DNA of 64,000 nucleotides, taken from Acetivibrio alkalicellulosi (GTDB lineage Bacteria > Bacillota > Clostridia > Acetivibrionales > Acetivibrionaceae). A program made the translations under genes and the position numbers. This document shows positions 26,950 through 35,649 of the stretch, in pieces; within the stretch, counting starts at the first letter, position 1, and every line of letters begins with the position of its first letter. The stretch is from assembly GCA_008125075.1 (NCBI GenBank), contig VLTH01000001.1, positions 166,881-230,880 of the forward strand, read 5' to 3'. The notes beneath the pieces are model-generated. The model did no database searches, was not told where the DNA came from, and saw nothing but the letters and a program-made list of their open reading frames with translations.

Positions 26950-27444
26950 ATGTCAAATGACAAGTACACGTCAATCGTAAACATTGATTTTCAGTACGCT
27001 CATAGGTTTATGAACTGGCCCCGAGAAGCAAAACACCTTCACGGGCATTCAGGTCTTTTAACCATTGAACTTGAAGACACAGTAGATCCAGTAACTGGAT
27101 TTGCACACGCTTGTAAAGATGGTTTCAAAAAAGCATGGGAAGTTTGTGACCATTTCCACCACGCAACATTGTTTCAAGAAGGAGATCCACTTCTTGAAGC
27201 TGTTCTTGCTGTATATGAAAAGGAAGGCATTACTAATGATCCTGAGCATTGTGTTCCTCTTAAAAAGATAGACCACCCACTTGCTTGGTCATACCCAGAA
27301 TATAGAATAGTTGTGACCAAAAAAGTGTCTACTTGCGAAAATCTTTGCGAACTTTTCTACGAGCTTCTTAAAGACAAGATGCCGATCAAAAAAATTACTT
27401 ATCGCTCATCTTCAATGAACGCAGCATCCAAAGAGTTTAAGTAA
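26950..27444 (+). CDS. 6-pyruvoyl-tetrahydropterin synthase / QueD-like protein lacking the usual catalytic Cys
   Basis: The ATG at 26950 follows AAGGAGG by 9 bases. The 164-residue protein shows the T-fold zinc site: FQYAHRF and HLHGHSGLL supply the three His, and CDHFHHATLF follows. Known QueD and PTPS enzymes have a Cys about four residues before LHGH and a Glu in a VxVxET motif near the end. Here these positions read REAKHLHGH and ITYRSSSMNAA, so both are replaced. It belongs to the fold, but canonical QueD activity (dihydroneopterin triphosphate to carboxytetrahydropterin) is doubtful. No queC/E/F genes are adjacent. A structured leader precedes it. Confidence 0.75.
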   Translation: MSNDKYTSIVNIDFQYAHRFMNWPREAKHLHGHSGLLTIELEDTVDPVTGFAHACKDGFKKAWEVCDHFHHATLFQEGDPLLEAVLAVYEKEGITNDPEHCVPLKKIDHPLAWSYPEYRIVVTKKVSTCENLCELFYELLKDKMPIKKITYRSSSMNAASKEFK

Positions 27445-27465
27445 TAAAAAAATTTGTATTAAGAT

Positions 27466-27505
27466 AAAGGAGTGGACACATTTAATATGTCCGCTCCTTT
27501 TAATA
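27466..27505 (+). terminator. Strong hairpin terminator
   Basis: AAAGGAGTGGACA and TGTCCGCTCCTTT form a 13-bp stem with one mismatch and a T-rich tail, 22 bases after the QueD-like stop. Confidence 0.85.
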
Positions 27506-27592
27506 TGTCTTGTACATTAAACTTTACTTGAGATTTAAAAGAGCAATATTTTTCTTCACTTTTGTTATACACACCCTGATATAATATAAGCC

Positions 27593-27673
27593 TTTTGAAT
27601 TTAGTATAATTCTGGTATACTATTCTTGTAAAGTTCAGAACAAAGATATTCTTAGGTGAGCTTTTTTGGCTCA
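27593..27673 (+). promoter_or_regulatory. Promoter and leader hairpin of the STM401x cluster
   Basis: TTTTGA and TATACT (27616-27621) with a 17-base spacer form a plausible promoter. A small hairpin, TGAGC-T6G-GCTCA at about 27657-27673, precedes the RBS GGAGGTG of the first gene. Confidence 0.45.
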
Positions 27674-27696
27674 TAATTTTATCCTGGAGGTGTAAT

Positions 27697-28548
27697 ATGG
27701 AAGATATGAAGAAATACTTTTATGATTATGAGGATTATGAAGATGGTGGTAAAGATGCTTCTACACTGGCTGAGGAAATATTAAACGATCCTGATTTGAG
27801 CTCTATAAAAAATATAGTTGTGGGATGCTGGGGCGAATCCTACGACAATAGTTGTCAGCCCATTCTTAATATGTTTTCAAGCAATAAAGAGAAGTTTTGG
27901 CATATTGAAAGTCTTTTTGTCGGTGATATGGGATATGAAGAGTGTGAGGTATCATGGATTGAGCAGGGAAACTATAGCAGTTTATTAAACTCCTTATCAA
28001 ACTTAAGGCACTTAATCATTAAGGGAAGTGGTAATTTGAGTTTGGGTGCGTTGAATCACCCTAATCTAGAAACCTTAGAAATTATCTGTGGAGGCCTTCC
28101 AAAGTCAGTAATTTTGGAAATTGCCAACTCAAATTTGCCCAAGCTTAAAAAGCTAAATCTTTACTTTGGAGTAGAGGATTATGGGTTTGATGGAGATATT
28201 GAAGATATTAAAAAGCTTATCAGTAATAAAAGTTTTAAGCACTTAGAGTATCTTGGATTAGGTAATAGTGATATACAAGATGAAATAGTGGAGCTGGTTT
28301 TGAATTCTGATATAATATCAAACCTGAAAGTATTGAATTTCTCAAATGGAACCCTTTCTGATAAAGGCGGGCAGTTTATACTGGATAATATGGAGAAACT
28401 GAAGGGATTGGAGCTTTTAGACTTGCATCACCATTTTATGAGCAATAATTACGTTGAAAAATTAAAAAAACTTCCTATAAAAGTAGATCTTAATGAACAA
28501 ATGGATAATGATGAAGAGTACGGAAATTATCCAATGCTGACAGAATAG
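27697..28548 (+). CDS. STM4015-family leucine-rich-repeat protein
   Basis: The 283-residue protein is acidic and has irregular leucine-rich repeats: LSNLRHLIIKGSG, HPNLETLEIICGG, LPKLKKLNLYFG, FKHLEYLGLGNSDI, ISNLKVLNFSNG, LKGLELLDLHHH. Together with the next four genes it matches the gene set known by the Salmonella locus names STM4011-STM4015. The LRR member is thought of as a scaffold or substrate-binding protein; no reaction is established. RBS CTGGAGGTG. The stop is 11 bases before the ATP-grasp gene. Confidence 0.85.
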   Translation: MEDMKKYFYDYEDYEDGGKDASTLAEEILNDPDLSSIKNIVVGCWGESYDNSCQPILNMFSSNKEKFWHIESLFVGDMGYEECEVSWIEQGNYSSLLNSLSNLRHLIIKGSGNLSLGALNHPNLETLEIICGGLPKSVILEIANSNLPKLKKLNLYFGVEDYGFDGDIEDIKKLISNKSFKHLEYLGLGNSDIQDEIVELVLNSDIISNLKVLNFSNGTLSDKGGQFILDNMEKLKGLELLDLHHHFMSNNYVEKLKKLPIKVDLNEQMDNDEEYGNYPMLTE

Positions 28549-28559
28549 GAAGCTTTTTA

Positions 28560-29558
28560 ATGAATATTATTCTAGTAGGACAATCCCATTCCAAAAGAAA
28601 AGAATATTTTATAAAAGCAGCTAGGGAGTTGGGAGTTGAGGTAAGGTTTTTTGAGCTGGGTTCTTCATTATTGGATTGTAATCAAGGAAATTTTATTAAA
28701 ATAGATCCTCCTTTATATACCGACTCACAGTTGTCAAATCTGAATGAGTTGGTAAAAGGGTACATTGATTTTTTGCAGACAATTTCTCAGAAAAGAAAGT
28801 TAAGATTTTTAAACTCCCCAGAGAGTATTATTCATACATTGGATAAGGTTAAGTGCAAAGAAATGCTTGTCCATAAGCAAATTGCAATAACCCCCTTAGT
28901 TCAGGAAGATATTATTGATATAAAATCTCTTCATAAATATGCAAGGGAGAATAGATCCGATAGTTTATTTATAAAGCCAAGGTATGGCTCAGGTGCAGCC
29001 GGGGTGACAGCTTACAGATACAATCCTCTTACATGTTCTGAAGTGGTTTATACCTCTATGAATGAGGTTAATGGAGAATTTTTTAACACTAAAAGAATAA
29101 GAAGAATAAACAAAAGGGATGAGATTGAGAGAATAGTTAATTTTATACTTTCTCATGATTATATTATTGAAAAGTGGATACCTAAGCCCAAATTCAAAGG
29201 TCTTAGTTATGATTTAAGGGTGGTTTATCAATTTGGGAAAATAGATTTTATGGTTGCAAGATGTTCAACTTCCCCTATAACAAATCTACATCTTAATAAT
29301 AGTGTAATGGATATTGAGAAGTTGAATTTATCGGAAAGGGTTATACATAAAATTGAAGTGTTATGCAAGGATGCGGTGGATTGCTTTAAGGGTTTGACTT
29401 GTGCGGGAATTGACATATTACTAAAAGGAAGAGACTTAGAACCCGTAATTATTGAAATAAACTCTCAGGGAGATCTGATATATCAGGATATCTTTAATCA
29501 AAATGCAATTTATAAAAATCAGATAATGGGAATGGTGAATTATGGAAAATTTAACTAG
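28560..29558 (+). CDS. STM4014-family ATP-grasp protein
   Basis: In this 332-residue protein the N-terminal quarter is a small alpha/beta domain (MNIILVGQSHSKRKEYFIKA). The rest is ATP-grasp: LFIKPRYGSGAAGV is the ATP-binding Lys and glycine loop, IIEKWIPKPKF the hinge, and GIDILLKGRDLEPVIIEINS the metal-binding end (E-x-N). Such enzymes join a carboxylate to an amine or thiol through an acyl phosphate, as RimK or CarB do. In this cluster the substrate is unknown. Its end overlaps the start of the hydrolase gene by 17 bases, which indicates translational coupling. Confidence 0.85.
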   Translation: MNIILVGQSHSKRKEYFIKAARELGVEVRFFELGSSLLDCNQGNFIKIDPPLYTDSQLSNLNELVKGYIDFLQTISQKRKLRFLNSPESIIHTLDKVKCKEMLVHKQIAITPLVQEDIIDIKSLHKYARENRSDSLFIKPRYGSGAAGVTAYRYNPLTCSEVVYTSMNEVNGEFFNTKRIRRINKRDEIERIVNFILSHDYIIEKWIPKPKFKGLSYDLRVVYQFGKIDFMVARCSTSPITNLHLNNSVMDIEKLNLSERVIHKIEVLCKDAVDCFKGLTCAGIDILLKGRDLEPVIIEINSQGDLIYQDIFNQNAIYKNQIMGMVNYGKFN

Positions 29559-30414
29559 AGAAATACCTATGGAAGTTTTAGGGGATTTTTCAAAAGCTAA
29601 AAGTACAGTCAACATGAATGAAATAGTTGGTACTCATGATATTTTATTTGTTTGTCTGGACACATTAAGGTATGATGTGGCTTTTGAAGAACAGGAAAAA
29701 AATAATACGCCAAACTTAAATAAGTATGGGAAATGGCAAAAGTGTCATGCGCCTGGTAATTTCACTTATCCATCCCATTTGGCTATGTTTGCAGGTTTCT
29801 TGCCTACTCCTGCAGAACCAACACCAATGTTTGAGATGGAGAGACTTTTTTTACCTAAAGATATGGCCTTAAATATACCTGGGCCAAAGACAGCTTTTTT
29901 GTTCGAAGGTGCAAGTTTTGTACAAGGACTTGAAAAAGTGGGCTACGACACAATATGTGTAGGGGGTGTGGGATTCTTTAATAAGAGAACCGAGATAAAC
30001 AGGGTACTTCCAGCTCTATTCAAGCACAGTTACTGGCACCCGTCTTTTAGCTGTCATATACCTGAAAGCTTCGAAAATCAGCTTAACTTTATAGATAGAA
30101 AAATCAAGGAATACGATATAAACCAGAGAATTTTCATGTATGTAAATATAGACAGTATTCATTATCCAAACAATTTTTATTTAGAAGGAGCAAAAGGTGA
30201 TTCTGTAGATACCCACGCAGCGGCATTAAGATACGTTGACAAACACATAGAGAGGTTGTTTGACCTTTTTAGGGCAAGAGGAAAAACCTTTGTTATAGCA
30301 TGCTCGGATCATGGAAGCTGCTACGGGGAAGATGGATACCATTTTCACTGTTTGTCTCATGAAATAGTTTATACTGTTCCCTACAAGCATTTTGTATTAA
30401 ACAGCACTAAGTAA
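29542..30414 (+). CDS. STM4013-family hydrolase (alkaline phosphatase/sulfatase superfamily)
   Basis: The start at 29542 lies inside the preceding gene. The 290-residue protein has VCLDTLRYDV (metal ligand Asp40), FTYPSHLAMFAG with the likely nucleophile Thr75, and the metal site SDHGSCYGEDGYHFHCLSHE (Asp256, His257). This is the alkaline-phosphatase fold, used to cleave or transfer phosphate or sulfate esters. At 290 residues it is a compact member. No export signal is present, so it acts in the cytoplasm on a pathway intermediate. A long hairpin repeat separates it from the next gene, yet direction and family grouping keep both in one cluster. Confidence 0.85.
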   Translation: MENLTREIPMEVLGDFSKAKSTVNMNEIVGTHDILFVCLDTLRYDVAFEEQEKNNTPNLNKYGKWQKCHAPGNFTYPSHLAMFAGFLPTPAEPTPMFEMERLFLPKDMALNIPGPKTAFLFEGASFVQGLEKVGYDTICVGGVGFFNKRTEINRVLPALFKHSYWHPSFSCHIPESFENQLNFIDRKIKEYDINQRIFMYVNIDSIHYPNNFYLEGAKGDSVDTHAAALRYVDKHIERLFDLFRARGKTFVIACSDHGSCYGEDGYHFHCLSHEIVYTVPYKHFVLNSTK

Positions 30415-30428
30415 ACATAGGAACTCTG

Positions 30429-30546
30429 AAAATATAACTTCCACTACTTTTTCACTTTAGAGCCTTATTTGATGCCAAATAGGCTCTGTGAAAAGGAAAG
30501 TAATTAGCTAAGACATCAGGTGGAGACTCTCCATCTGATGATTATA
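30429..30546 (+). repeat. Dispersed palindromic repeat, copy 2, inside the STM401x cluster
   Basis: It starts AAAATATAACTTCCACTA (identical to 39609-39626). Next comes a long hairpin: CTTTTTCAC and AGAGCC-TTATTTG on the left, CAAATAGGCTCT and GTGAAAAG on the right. It ends in a second hairpin, CATCAGGTGGAGACTCTCCATCTGATG, given here only as the arms CATCAGGTGGAG / CTCCATCTGATG around ACT. It fills the gap between two genes of one operon. Confidence 0.7.
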
Positions 30547-30575
30547 ACGGACATTTAAAAGAAGAGGGTGAAAGT

Positions 30576-31859
30576 GTGCCAATTAATGTATTTAAGCAGT
30601 ATATGTACAGCTATCCTCACAAGACTGCTTATCAATACACAAAAAAGCTAGGGCTTAAAAATTATCAGAAAGAATTAAACAAAAATCCCGCAACCTTGTA
30701 TTTTCACATACCCTTTTGTGAAACTAAGTGCGGTTACTGCAATTTGTTTTCAATACCTAACAATAATTCTGAGAAAATTGATTCCTATATTGAAGCACTT
30801 AGGAGGCACAGCGAAAGTTACACAAATATATTAAAATTTGAAGATGTGCATTTTGAAACATTAGTTATGGGTGGTGGAACACCACTTATTCTTTCTATAA
30901 AACAATTAGAGAAGCTTTTTCATATTGCACAGTACAATTTTAAAATTGACTTAAATAAGGTTTATATTTCTATAGAAACCTCTCCAAACCAGACTTGTTT
31001 TAAGAAATTGGAGTTTTTGAAATCCCAAAATGCCAATAGAATAAGTATTGGCATTCAATCCTTTGTACAGACTGAACTAGATATGCTAAGAAGATTTCAC
31101 AGTGTAAAACAATCAAAAGCAGCCCTTGAACATATTAAAAAGGTTGGTTTTGACAGAGTAAATATTGATTTAATTTACGGAATTAACTCCCAAACCATGG
31201 ACAGTTTACAATTTTCCTTAGAAGAGGCGCTTTTATATGAACCGGATGAAATATTTGCATACCCCCTATATCAAAAACCTCACACGGCAATATATAAAGA
31301 GTTTGATATAGATAGGGAACTTCAATACAGGATGTATTTTAAGATATGTGAGTTTTTAAGGCAAAGAGGGTACATCCAGATTTCTATGAGAAAGTTTGTA
31401 AAGCAACAAGATTTAAAGGAAATGAGCTGCGGTTTTGAAAATATGATTTCTCTAGGTTGTGGAGGAAGAAGTTATATTGGAAATCTTCACTTTAGTGAGA
31501 GGTATACCTCAAGGAAATCAAAATGCAGAACCTATTTGGAGAAATATATTTCTCGTAAAGAGTTTTTTGATAACATAAGTTTTTATGTTTTAAACGAGGA
31601 TGAAATGAAAAGAAGATTTTTAATAAAAAACCTGTTACATTGTAAGGGTGTAGATTTAGTTGAATATAAAAATGTTTTTAAAAGAGATTTACTCGTGGAT
31701 TTTCCTATGATAGATAGATTTGTAGATGAAGGCTGGGTCTTTAGAAGGGATAAGAAGTTTATACTGACGTCATTAGGACTCTCTTTATCCGACTTCATAG
31801 GACCAATGCTTATATCTGATGATGTTGCTAAGAAAATGGAGATGTTTTGCGATGATTGA
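30576..31859 (+). CDS. STM4012-family radical SAM protein (HemN/coproporphyrinogen-dehydrogenase-like)
   Basis: It starts with GTG (GAAGAGGGTG upstream) and has 427 residues. The cluster-binding motif is FHIPFCETKCGYCNLF (Cys48, Cys52, Cys55; CX3CX2C), followed by MGGGTP, as in HemN-like enzymes. RISIGIQSF and the FDRVNIDLIYGI strand complete the radical-SAM barrel, and a HemN-type C-terminal domain follows. The family uses S-adenosylmethionine and a 4Fe-4S cluster for radical chemistry. Being in this cluster makes heme synthesis unlikely as its role. It overlaps the next gene by 8 bases (ATGATTGA). Confidence 0.88.
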   Translation: MPINVFKQYMYSYPHKTAYQYTKKLGLKNYQKELNKNPATLYFHIPFCETKCGYCNLFSIPNNNSEKIDSYIEALRRHSESYTNILKFEDVHFETLVMGGGTPLILSIKQLEKLFHIAQYNFKIDLNKVYISIETSPNQTCFKKLEFLKSQNANRISIGIQSFVQTELDMLRRFHSVKQSKAALEHIKKVGFDRVNIDLIYGINSQTMDSLQFSLEEALLYEPDEIFAYPLYQKPHTAIYKEFDIDRELQYRMYFKICEFLRQRGYIQISMRKFVKQQDLKEMSCGFENMISLGCGGRSYIGNLHFSERYTSRKSKCRTYLEKYISRKEFFDNISFYVLNEDEMKRRFLIKNLLHCKGVDLVEYKNVFKRDLLVDFPMIDRFVDEGWVFRRDKKFILTSLGLSLSDFIGPMLISDDVAKKMEMFCDD

Positions 31860-33351
31860 GAGTGTAAAGAATATATATTTTAGAAGCTTTTTATCATCCT
31901 GCAATTACTCTTGTTCATACTGTAGATTCGCTAAAAAAAAGATGAATGAAGTAGAGATTTTGAAGGATGAGAAGTGTGTTCAAAGGTTTTGTGATTTTAT
32001 TGATAGCACAAATTTCAAAAACAGAGTTTCTATTTTCCTTACACCATATGGGGAAGGCTTGATACATGATTATTATATTAGGGCCATGGCAAGACTTGCT
32101 ATGAATCCTAAATGCCAGTATATATCCTGCCAGACTAACTTAAGTTTTGATGAGAGTGTGTTTATTAATACCCTTAAATCTTACCATGTAGATCTTTCAA
32201 AAGTTAAACTATGGGCAAGTTGTCATCCTGAAATGATTTCTGCAGGAGAATTTGTTAAAAAAGTAAATAAACTTAAAGCAGATATTGATTTAAGCGTGGG
32301 AATAGTGGCAATTCCTCAAAATCTTGAAAGTGTTTTTGACCTAAGAAAAGAGTTGCCAAAGAATATATATATGTGGGTTAATGGAAAGGATGGAGAAAAG
32401 ACAAGGTATACAAAAGAACAAATACAGTCTTTGGTAAGTGTAGATCCTCTATTTTACAATGAAATCTCAAAAAGAAAAGTAGAGGATAATTGCTGCAATG
32501 CTGGTGAAGATAGTGTATTTATTGAAGGAAATGGGGATGCTTTTGCCTGTCATATTAACAAAAATCAATTATTTAATATATTCAAAAGAACTGATTTAGT
32601 AAAGTCCTTTAGGTGTGACAGAAGATATTGTGATTGTTATCTATCTTATTCCCTTAGAAAGGATTCAAATCTCAATAGTTATTTCAAACAGTATACCCCC
32701 ATAAGATTGCCTTTCAAAAGAGAGATACAAGCAATTTTTTTGGATATTGACGGAACTATTACAAACGAAAATGGTATGATAAGTCAAGAAGCTGTAGAAC
32801 AGTTAGAGTTTTTAAAAGACAAGGTAAAAATATATCTGGCTACATCCCTTCCTCTACCTGTAGCAATGAAAAAATGCAATAGGGTAAAAGACTGCTTAAG
32901 TGGAGGTGTGTTTGCAAATGGTGGACACATTATAGATTGGGGATTGGATTATTCTAAAGTTTATGGTATTGAAAAAAATACTTTAGATATAATACTGTAT
33001 ATTCCGCAATTCAGAATATACAAACTAGATGGCGAGGTATATAAGGTACTAACCTATAAAAACTATGCTACACAAGAGCTTAAATCAAATCCTAATATTA
33101 AATTGATATGGGAGAATAACCTTATCAGTATAGGTTCTAAGGATGCTAGTAAATTAAAGGGAATACTAAAAATATGCAAATTGAATTCTTATAATGAAGA
33201 TAAGGTTTTTGTTATGGGAAATAGCTTGAACGACTTGGAAATGATAAGGTATTTTAAGAATTCTGTTGCTGCAATAAATTCTCAATGTAAACTCAAAGAA
33301 AGTGCCCGGTACATTTTTGATATAGGGCACTTGGCAATGTTTATTCTCTAG
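31852..33351 (+). CDS. STM4011-family radical SAM protein fused to a HAD phosphatase
   Basis: I start at the ATG 31852, which overlaps the previous stop. The radical SAM part has SSCNYSCSYCRF (Cys17, Cys21, Cys24). A second cysteine-rich site at about 208-265 (NCCNAG, FACHINK, CDRRYCDCYL) is likely to hold an auxiliary Fe-S cluster, as SPASM/twitch domains do. From residue 292 a complete Cof-type HAD domain follows: FLDIDGTIT (Asp298, Asp300), LATSLPLP, and GNSLNDLEMI near the end. Total 499 residues. HAD enzymes remove phosphate from small molecules. The fusion links radical chemistry and dephosphorylation on one pathway. No gene follows within 140 bases on this strand. Confidence 0.88.
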   Translation: MIESVKNIYFRSFLSSCNYSCSYCRFAKKKMNEVEILKDEKCVQRFCDFIDSTNFKNRVSIFLTPYGEGLIHDYYIRAMARLAMNPKCQYISCQTNLSFDESVFINTLKSYHVDLSKVKLWASCHPEMISAGEFVKKVNKLKADIDLSVGIVAIPQNLESVFDLRKELPKNIYMWVNGKDGEKTRYTKEQIQSLVSVDPLFYNEISKRKVEDNCCNAGEDSVFIEGNGDAFACHINKNQLFNIFKRTDLVKSFRCDRRYCDCYLSYSLRKDSNLNSYFKQYTPIRLPFKREIQAIFLDIDGTITNENGMISQEAVEQLEFLKDKVKIYLATSLPLPVAMKKCNRVKDCLSGGVFANGGHIIDWGLDYSKVYGIEKNTLDIILYIPQFRIYKLDGEVYKVLTYKNYATQELKSNPNIKLIWENNLISIGSKDASKLKGILKICKLNSYNEDKVFVMGNSLNDLEMIRYFKNSVAAINSQCKLKESARYIFDIGHLAMFIL

Positions 33352-33497
33352 TATGTGTTTTAAGAATGATCCAAGATAAAAAAGGTATGTCTCCACTGTT
33401 TCGTAGATTATTCTAGAGGTTGGTAGTCGATGGACTTAAATTACTTTTAGAAGATACTGAGCAAAGGTTTAAAAGATTTATTGAAAACTTAGGAATG
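33352..33497. other. Short gap with a coding remnant
   Basis: The frame DGLKLLLEDTEQRFKRFIEN is open from about 33434 to a stop at 33510 without a start, and may be the tail of a lost gene. No hairpin terminator was seen after the radical SAM gene. Confidence 0.3.
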
Positions 33498-33986
33498 CTA
33501 ATTGCTGTATGATTCCTTAACTCTTTTGGATTTACAAAAATACACATACCACGATAGGCTAAACCCTATTGTATAAAAAAGTGGAGTAATTAAAAGCATT
33601 GATATCATGTCGTTTAAAGATTGAAATTGACCATAACCGCTGCCAAGTGAATTTGAGTCATTTACGGCATATGAAAAGATAATAATGGTAAATGTTACAA
33701 AATAGATTAACCTTGCAATTAGAAAGGCTTTTACTACTTTAAGTGCATACTTTTTTATTTTATATAAAAAAATAAATGTAACTAAAATAAATGCCATAAA
33801 TATTACTGTCGATGCTAGTGAAAGGGTTCCAATTATATAAATGTTTCCTACCCTTTGATGTGATTGAAATAGAAATATAATGCTATAAAACATTTCTACC
33901 GAAAGTAGCAAAATACAAAATATGCGCACAGGCCATATAACATCATTATCTTCTTCATATTCAAAAGGCTTACGAAATTCATCCAT
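33498..33986 (-). CDS. Four-helix membrane protein, DUF2569-like
   Basis: The 162-residue protein has four hydrophobic segments (about 21-42, 49-75, 84-105, 125-148) and ends WYVYFCKSKRVKESYSN. That ending, with four helices, is typical of the DUF2569 family, whose function is unknown. The ATG follows AAAAAGGAGATCTAAT. It is transcribed towards the STM401x cluster and stands alone. Confidence 0.65.
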   Translation of the reverse strand: MDEFRKPFEYEEDNDVIWPVRIFCILLLSVEMFYSIIFLFQSHQRVGNIYIIGTLSLASTVIFMAFILVTFIFLYKIKKYALKVVKAFLIARLIYFVTFTIIIFSYAVNDSNSLGSGYGQFQSLNDMISMLLITPLFYTIGFSLSWYVYFCKSKRVKESYSN

Positions 33987-34266
33987 ATTAGATCTCCTTT
34001 TTATTTAGAATATTAACATATGTTTTAAATGCAAAAATATGTGTAGGCAAAACTCAATGGTTGGAATATTTCCAACTATTTATGATATTTTATTATTATA
34101 CTCTATATTTGCTTTAAATTCAATTAAAACTGTACAATGGACCACGAAACAGTTCACTAGTATTTTTGTGTAATTTAAGTAGAGTTAATTGCCATTATGT
34201 TATATAATATATTTGAGTTGTTGTTTATAATCTTTTAATCTTAATGAACATATAGGAGAGGATATA

Positions 34267-35649
34267 ATGAACAGTTCCTTAAAAATAAAACTTGCTATTT
34301 TCTTGACGGCTTTAGTAGTTATGTTTGCTACTTTTTCAATTCCTGAGACAACCTTAAGTTCAAATACACAAAATTCAATTAACAGTATAACAGGCTATAA
34401 AATATTAAATCCTTATGAATCTGTAAACTGGATCAATTATGGGCAGTACAAGGCTAGTCTCCATGCTCACACAACTGAAAGCGATGGTGCACACTCTCCT
34501 AAACAAACAATTGAAGACCATTATAGAAAAGGCTATGATATTCTGGCTATTACTGACCATGATTTTATAAGTAATGCATGGAACAGAACCGACAGAAATC
34601 CAAATAATTATTTAACAACTAATCGCTTAAATGAAATTAATACAGGGGTTGGTAGGAACGGGAGAAAAATGATATCCATTCCCTTTACAAACGAACAATC
34701 AATGGCTCCAGAACATCTTAATACCTTCTGGGCAGATTTTAACAATGATATATTCGCAACATTAGAAAGTAACATTGCAAACTGTGAAAACCTAGGTGGA
34801 ATCTCATTCATTTGTCATCCCGGGGGAGCAGGAAACGTTTACTTTCAAAATGGGCAAATTACTTCAAGAGGGTTGGAGTTTCTTAACAACTATATAAATT
34901 TGTTTATTAAGTACCCATCATGTATAGGGATGGAAGTTTTAAACAAAAGGTATGGGAACAGAGAGGATTTTAGACTTTTTTGGGATAACATACTCATGCA
35001 GACTATGCCTGAAAGGCCAGTTTGGGGATTTTCAAACGATGACTCTCATGCTATAAGTGAAATAGGATTTAACTTTAATATGATGCTTATGCCTGAAAAT
35101 ACAGTAGAAAACATACGTTTTTCCATGGAAAACGGAACTTTTTATGCAGTAGCTTTATTAGCTGATAATATTCTGGATATAGATTTTGAAACGTGGAATT
35201 TATTCCCTTATATCAAAGATATAGAAGTCAATCAGACTGAAAAATCAATAACCATAACTGCTGAAAACTACGACATAATTGAGTGGGTTGCAGATAATAA
35301 AATTATTGCAACAGGTAACAGCATTAATCTTAAAAACTATGAAGATAAGGTTAATAGTTATGTTCGAGCCCAGCTTAAGGGGCTAGGAGGAGTAACATTT
35401 ACGCAGCCTTTTGGAATACTACAAAACTCTCATATACAAATAGGAGATGTAAACTTAGACGGAAGAGTAAATTCAACTGATTATGTTCTTATAAAAAGGC
35501 ATATCCTAGAGATGGAAGGGTATAAATTGGAATGTCAAAGTTTCCTTGCAGCGGATATAGATAGAAATGGTATTATTGATACAATTGACCTTGTATACAT
35601 GAGAAGATATATTCTTGGTATCATTACCACATTTCCAGTTGGCTTATGA
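34267..35649 (+). CDS. Secreted PHP-domain phosphoesterase with type I dockerin
   Basis: The N-terminal signal peptide (LKIKLAIFLTALVVMFATFS) precedes a PHP domain whose metal ligands appear in order: LHAHTTESDG, AITDHDF, FICHPG, NDDSH. This family hydrolyses phosphodiesters or phosphomonoesters with a multinuclear metal centre. After a beta-rich spacer the protein ends, from about residue 394, in two dockerin segments, GDVNLDGRVNSTDYVLIKRH and DIDRNGIIDTIDLVYMRRYI. These calcium-binding loops attach proteins to cohesins of a cellulosome scaffold. The reading is therefore an exported PHP enzyme carried on the cellulosome, an uncommon cargo; it could act on DNA, phospholipid or phosphorylated polymers. 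Length 460. RBS TAGGAGAGG. Confidence 0.88.
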   Translation: MNSSLKIKLAIFLTALVVMFATFSIPETTLSSNTQNSINSITGYKILNPYESVNWINYGQYKASLHAHTTESDGAHSPKQTIEDHYRKGYDILAITDHDFISNAWNRTDRNPNNYLTTNRLNEINTGVGRNGRKMISIPFTNEQSMAPEHLNTFWADFNNDIFATLESNIANCENLGGISFICHPGGAGNVYFQNGQITSRGLEFLNNYINLFIKYPSCIGMEVLNKRYGNREDFRLFWDNILMQTMPERPVWGFSNDDSHAISEIGFNFNMMLMPENTVENIRFSMENGTFYAVALLADNILDIDFETWNLFPYIKDIEVNQTEKSITITAENYDIIEWVADNKIIATGNSINLKNYEDKVNSYVRAQLKGLGGVTFTQPFGILQNSHIQIGDVNLDGRVNSTDYVLIKRHILEMEGYKLECQSFLAADIDRNGIIDTIDLVYMRRYILGIITTFPVGL

